NCBI GenBank assembly: GCA_009908885.1
Contig: JAAAOL010000492.1
Location: forward strand, 1-14,424
Direction of reading: 5' to 3'
Origin: Bacteroidota bacterium
GTDB lineage: Bacteria > Bacteroidota > Rhodothermia > Rhodothermales > JAAAOL01
DNA: 14,424 nt
Within the stretch, counting starts at the first letter, position 1, and each line of letters opens with the position of its first letter. The position numbers and the translations under genes are program-made. The notes under the pieces are model-generated. The model worked only from the letters and a program-made list of their open reading frames with translations, was not told where the DNA came from and made no database searches. Of this stretch, positions 12,800-14,424 are shown piece by piece.

Positions 12800-14424
12800 A
12801 TGCTGCGTCGATTCTCTCTTCTGGTTCTCGCTGCCTTGCTGGCCGTACCCGCCCTGGGTCAGTCCCGCGAGGAGCTTCGCGGCCTGCGCCAGCGCGGCTG
12901 GGGGCCCGAACAGGTCCAGCGCTGGCTGGACTACCACAAGCGCTCCGACAGCCGCTCCGTCGCGCAACAGCTGGACTGCCCGGACTTCACCAACCGGCGC
13001 GACGCCGTGATGAACGGCAACAAGATCACTTCGCAGATTTTCAACTTCGGCTCCATCTCGGCGCCCGGCAACACCATCACGGACATCGTGTGGAACGGCC
13101 TGGGCTACGGCTACGAGTTCGGCCCGTTCGTGGCCGCCGAGGTCGTGGATCGCTACCGCGAAGAGAACCGCCCGCGGGATCCGCAGAGCGTGCCGCTGCG
13201 CGACGAGGCGGGCAACATCGTCTTCAACGCCGACGGCGACACGACCTGGGTGATGCACATCGTCTCCGACGGCCTCGTCTCCAACGGCGGCGAACTCTCG
13301 CCCGACGGCTCCGAGTTCTGGGGCTGGCAGCCGATTCCCTGCGCGCAACCCGTCGGCAACTTCGAGGGGCTGCAGGTGGTCAATCCCAACTCGGACAAGA
13401 TCCCGACCAACGACGCGCCCGACGACGACCTCGACGGCAAACCCGACTCCTGGCCGGAGGACTGGTACAGCGAGACGCAGGAGCAGTACGTCTGGCCCGG
13501 CGCCCTCCAGCAGGGCTCCTCCAACGCCGACAAGGAGGCGCTCTACTTCATGAACGACCTCCGCAACTGCGAATTCGCCTACGACCCGTTCCCGTCCGAT
13601 CCCGAGCGCGACTGCGGCCTCGGCCTGGAAGTCGAAACGCGGCTCTATCAGTGGGCCAACCCGCTGGCCGAGGACGCCATCTTCCTCATCTACAAGATCA
13701 CCAACAAGAGCGAGCGCGACCTCGAAAAGGTCACCTTCGGCATGTGGGGCGACCCGCACGTGGGCGGCCCCAACGACTGGCAGGACGACCTCGCCTTCTT
13801 CGACCCCGAGCTCAACATGGTCTTCGCCTGGGACGCGGACGGACGCTCCGACATCGCGGGCCGCGAGCCCGGCTACTTCGGCTACAAGTTCCTGGAGAGC
13901 CCCGGGATCGACTATGATGGCATCGACAACGACGGCGACGGCATGGTCGACGAGTCGTGGACCGACGGCATCGACAACGATGGCGACTGGGACCCCGAGT
14001 TCGACGACGTAGGCGTCGATGGCATCCCCGGTACGGGCGACGAAGGCGAGGGCGACGGCGTCCCCACCGCGGGCGACCCGTTCGACATCACCAAGCCCGG
14101 CGAGCCTAACTTCGAGTATACCGACATCGACGAGAGCGACATGATCGGGCTGACGTCCTTCGCCTCACCGCCGTTCGCGGGCAACCGCATCTCGAACGAC
14201 GAGCGGGTCTGGGGCCAGGTAGAACCCGGCCGCTTCGACCAGGTCCCCTCCGATCCGGGCGACTACGTCTTTCTCTACGGTTCCGGTTCGTTCCGCCTCG
14301 AAGCCGGCGAGACCAAGCGCTTCTCCATCGCCCTCATCCTGGGCCAGAACCTGGAAGACCTGCGCAACAACGCCGAGACGGTCCAGCAGATCTACAACGT
14401 GGGCTACCGCTTCGCCAAGCCGCC
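12800..14424 (+). CDS. Large secreted protein with acidic IDNDGDG repeats (C-terminus outside window)
   Basis: Translation from the ATG at 12800 is open to the window edge: 541 complete codons plus two bases. A signal peptide (1-20, LLVLAALLAVPALG) is followed by a short alpha-helical, charged segment (22-55). The beta-rich body contains NGNKITSQIFNFGSIS near 72, ITDIVWNGLGYGYEFGPF at 93-110 and LGLEVETRLYQWANPLAEDAIFLIYKITN near 274. An acidic stretch at about 371-430 repeats DGIDNDGDG/DGIDNDGDWD and DGIPGTGDEGEGDG, like calcium-binding thrombospondin type 3 loops. The segment LEAGETKRFSIALILGQNLEDL near 497 resembles the part that precedes C-terminal sorting domains. I recall proteins with the same NxITxxxxNFGSIS...VWNGLGYGYEF signature next to TonB receptors in Rhodothermia, Balneolia and related phyla; none has a function I know. 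A T9SS tail beyond the edge is likely but not visible. It is 54 bp downstream of the receptor and is probably co-transcribed with it. Confidence 0.88.
   Translation, partial: MLRRFSLLVLAALLAVPALGQSREELRGLRQRGWGPEQVQRWLDYHKRSDSRSVAQQLDCPDFTNRRDAVMNGNKITSQIFNFGSISAPGNTITDIVWNGLGYGYEFGPFVAAEVVDRYREENRPRDPQSVPLRDEAGNIVFNADGDTTWVMHIVSDGLVSNGGELSPDGSEFWGWQPIPCAQPVGNFEGLQVVNPNSDKIPTNDAPDDDLDGKPDSWPEDWYSETQEQYVWPGALQQGSSNADKEALYFMNDLRNCEFAYDPFPSDPERDCGLGLEVETRLYQWANPLAEDAIFLIYKITNKSERDLEKVTFGMWGDPHVGGPNDWQDDLAFFDPELNMVFAWDADGRSDIAGREPGYFGYKFLESPGIDYDGIDNDGDGMVDESWTDGIDNDGDWDPEFDDVGVDGIPGTGDEGEGDGVPTAGDPFDITKPGEPNFEYTDIDESDMIGLTSFASPPFAGNRISNDERVWGQVEPGRFDQVPSDPGDYVFLYGSGSFRLEAGETKRFSIALILGQNLEDLRNNAETVQQIYNVGYRFAKP

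Noticed and set aside
10013..13759. Long antisense frames (10013-11518 and 11693-13759) opposite the receptor operon
   Set aside because: The second one spans the gap between two sense genes and has no recognisable motifs. The sense strand encodes an unmistakable TonB-dependent receptor and a signal-peptide protein.
9959..14424. A SusC/SusD glycan-utilisation pair
   Set aside because: The receptor could be SusC-like, but the following protein has no lipoprotein cysteine after its signal peptide (PALGQ) and no SusD-like TPR helices visible.

Overview
The window (GC-rich coding DNA, AT-richer gaps) looks like a chromosomal segment from a high-GC member of the Bacteroidota-like lineage, most plausibly Rhodothermia/Rhodothermales. 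The grounds are C-terminal type IX secretion (T9SS) sorting domains of the YPNPFNPST type, a TonB-dependent receptor with an N-terminal carboxypeptidase-regulatory-like domain, and signal peptides on every gene. The taxon is inferred from gene families; no rRNA or other marker is present. All seven genes seem to encode exported or envelope proteins, so this is an accessory surface/secretion region.

Layout, left to right. (1) A GHL10-type glycoside-hydrolase-like protein on the minus strand, cut by the left edge. (2) A divergent gap with a dispersed repeat (copy A), a sigma-70-like promoter and an inverted repeat. (3) A plus-strand secreted FG-GAP/VCBS-like protein with a T9SS tail and a strong terminator. 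(4) A 534-bp gap between convergent genes holding several small palindromes and a direct repeat. (5) A two-gene minus-strand operon: a secreted beta-propeller-like protein, then a modular M23 peptidase–FN3–GATase1-like–T9SS protein. (6) A plus-strand paralogue of the FG-GAP protein with a nearly identical terminator. (7) A gap with repeat copy B and a possible promoter. (8) A TonB-dependent receptor followed 54 bp later by a large secreted protein with acidic IDNDGDG repeats, cut by the right edge.

How they may work together (inference): the receptor/large-protein pair resembles an outer-membrane uptake or assembly unit without a recognisable SusD partner. Three of the complete products (both FG-GAP paralogues and the M23 protein) carry T9SS sorting tails and would be displayed on, or released from, the cell surface. 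The M23 protein could act on peptidoglycan or on foreign peptides, and the GHL10 protein on glycans. I see no RNA genes, CRISPR arrays, transposases, phage genes or defence genes. The least expected features are the dispersed ~155–170 bp intergenic repeat, the paralogue pair whose 3' ends and terminators are unusually alike, the cluster of palindromes between the convergent genes, and the four-part architecture of the M23 protein.
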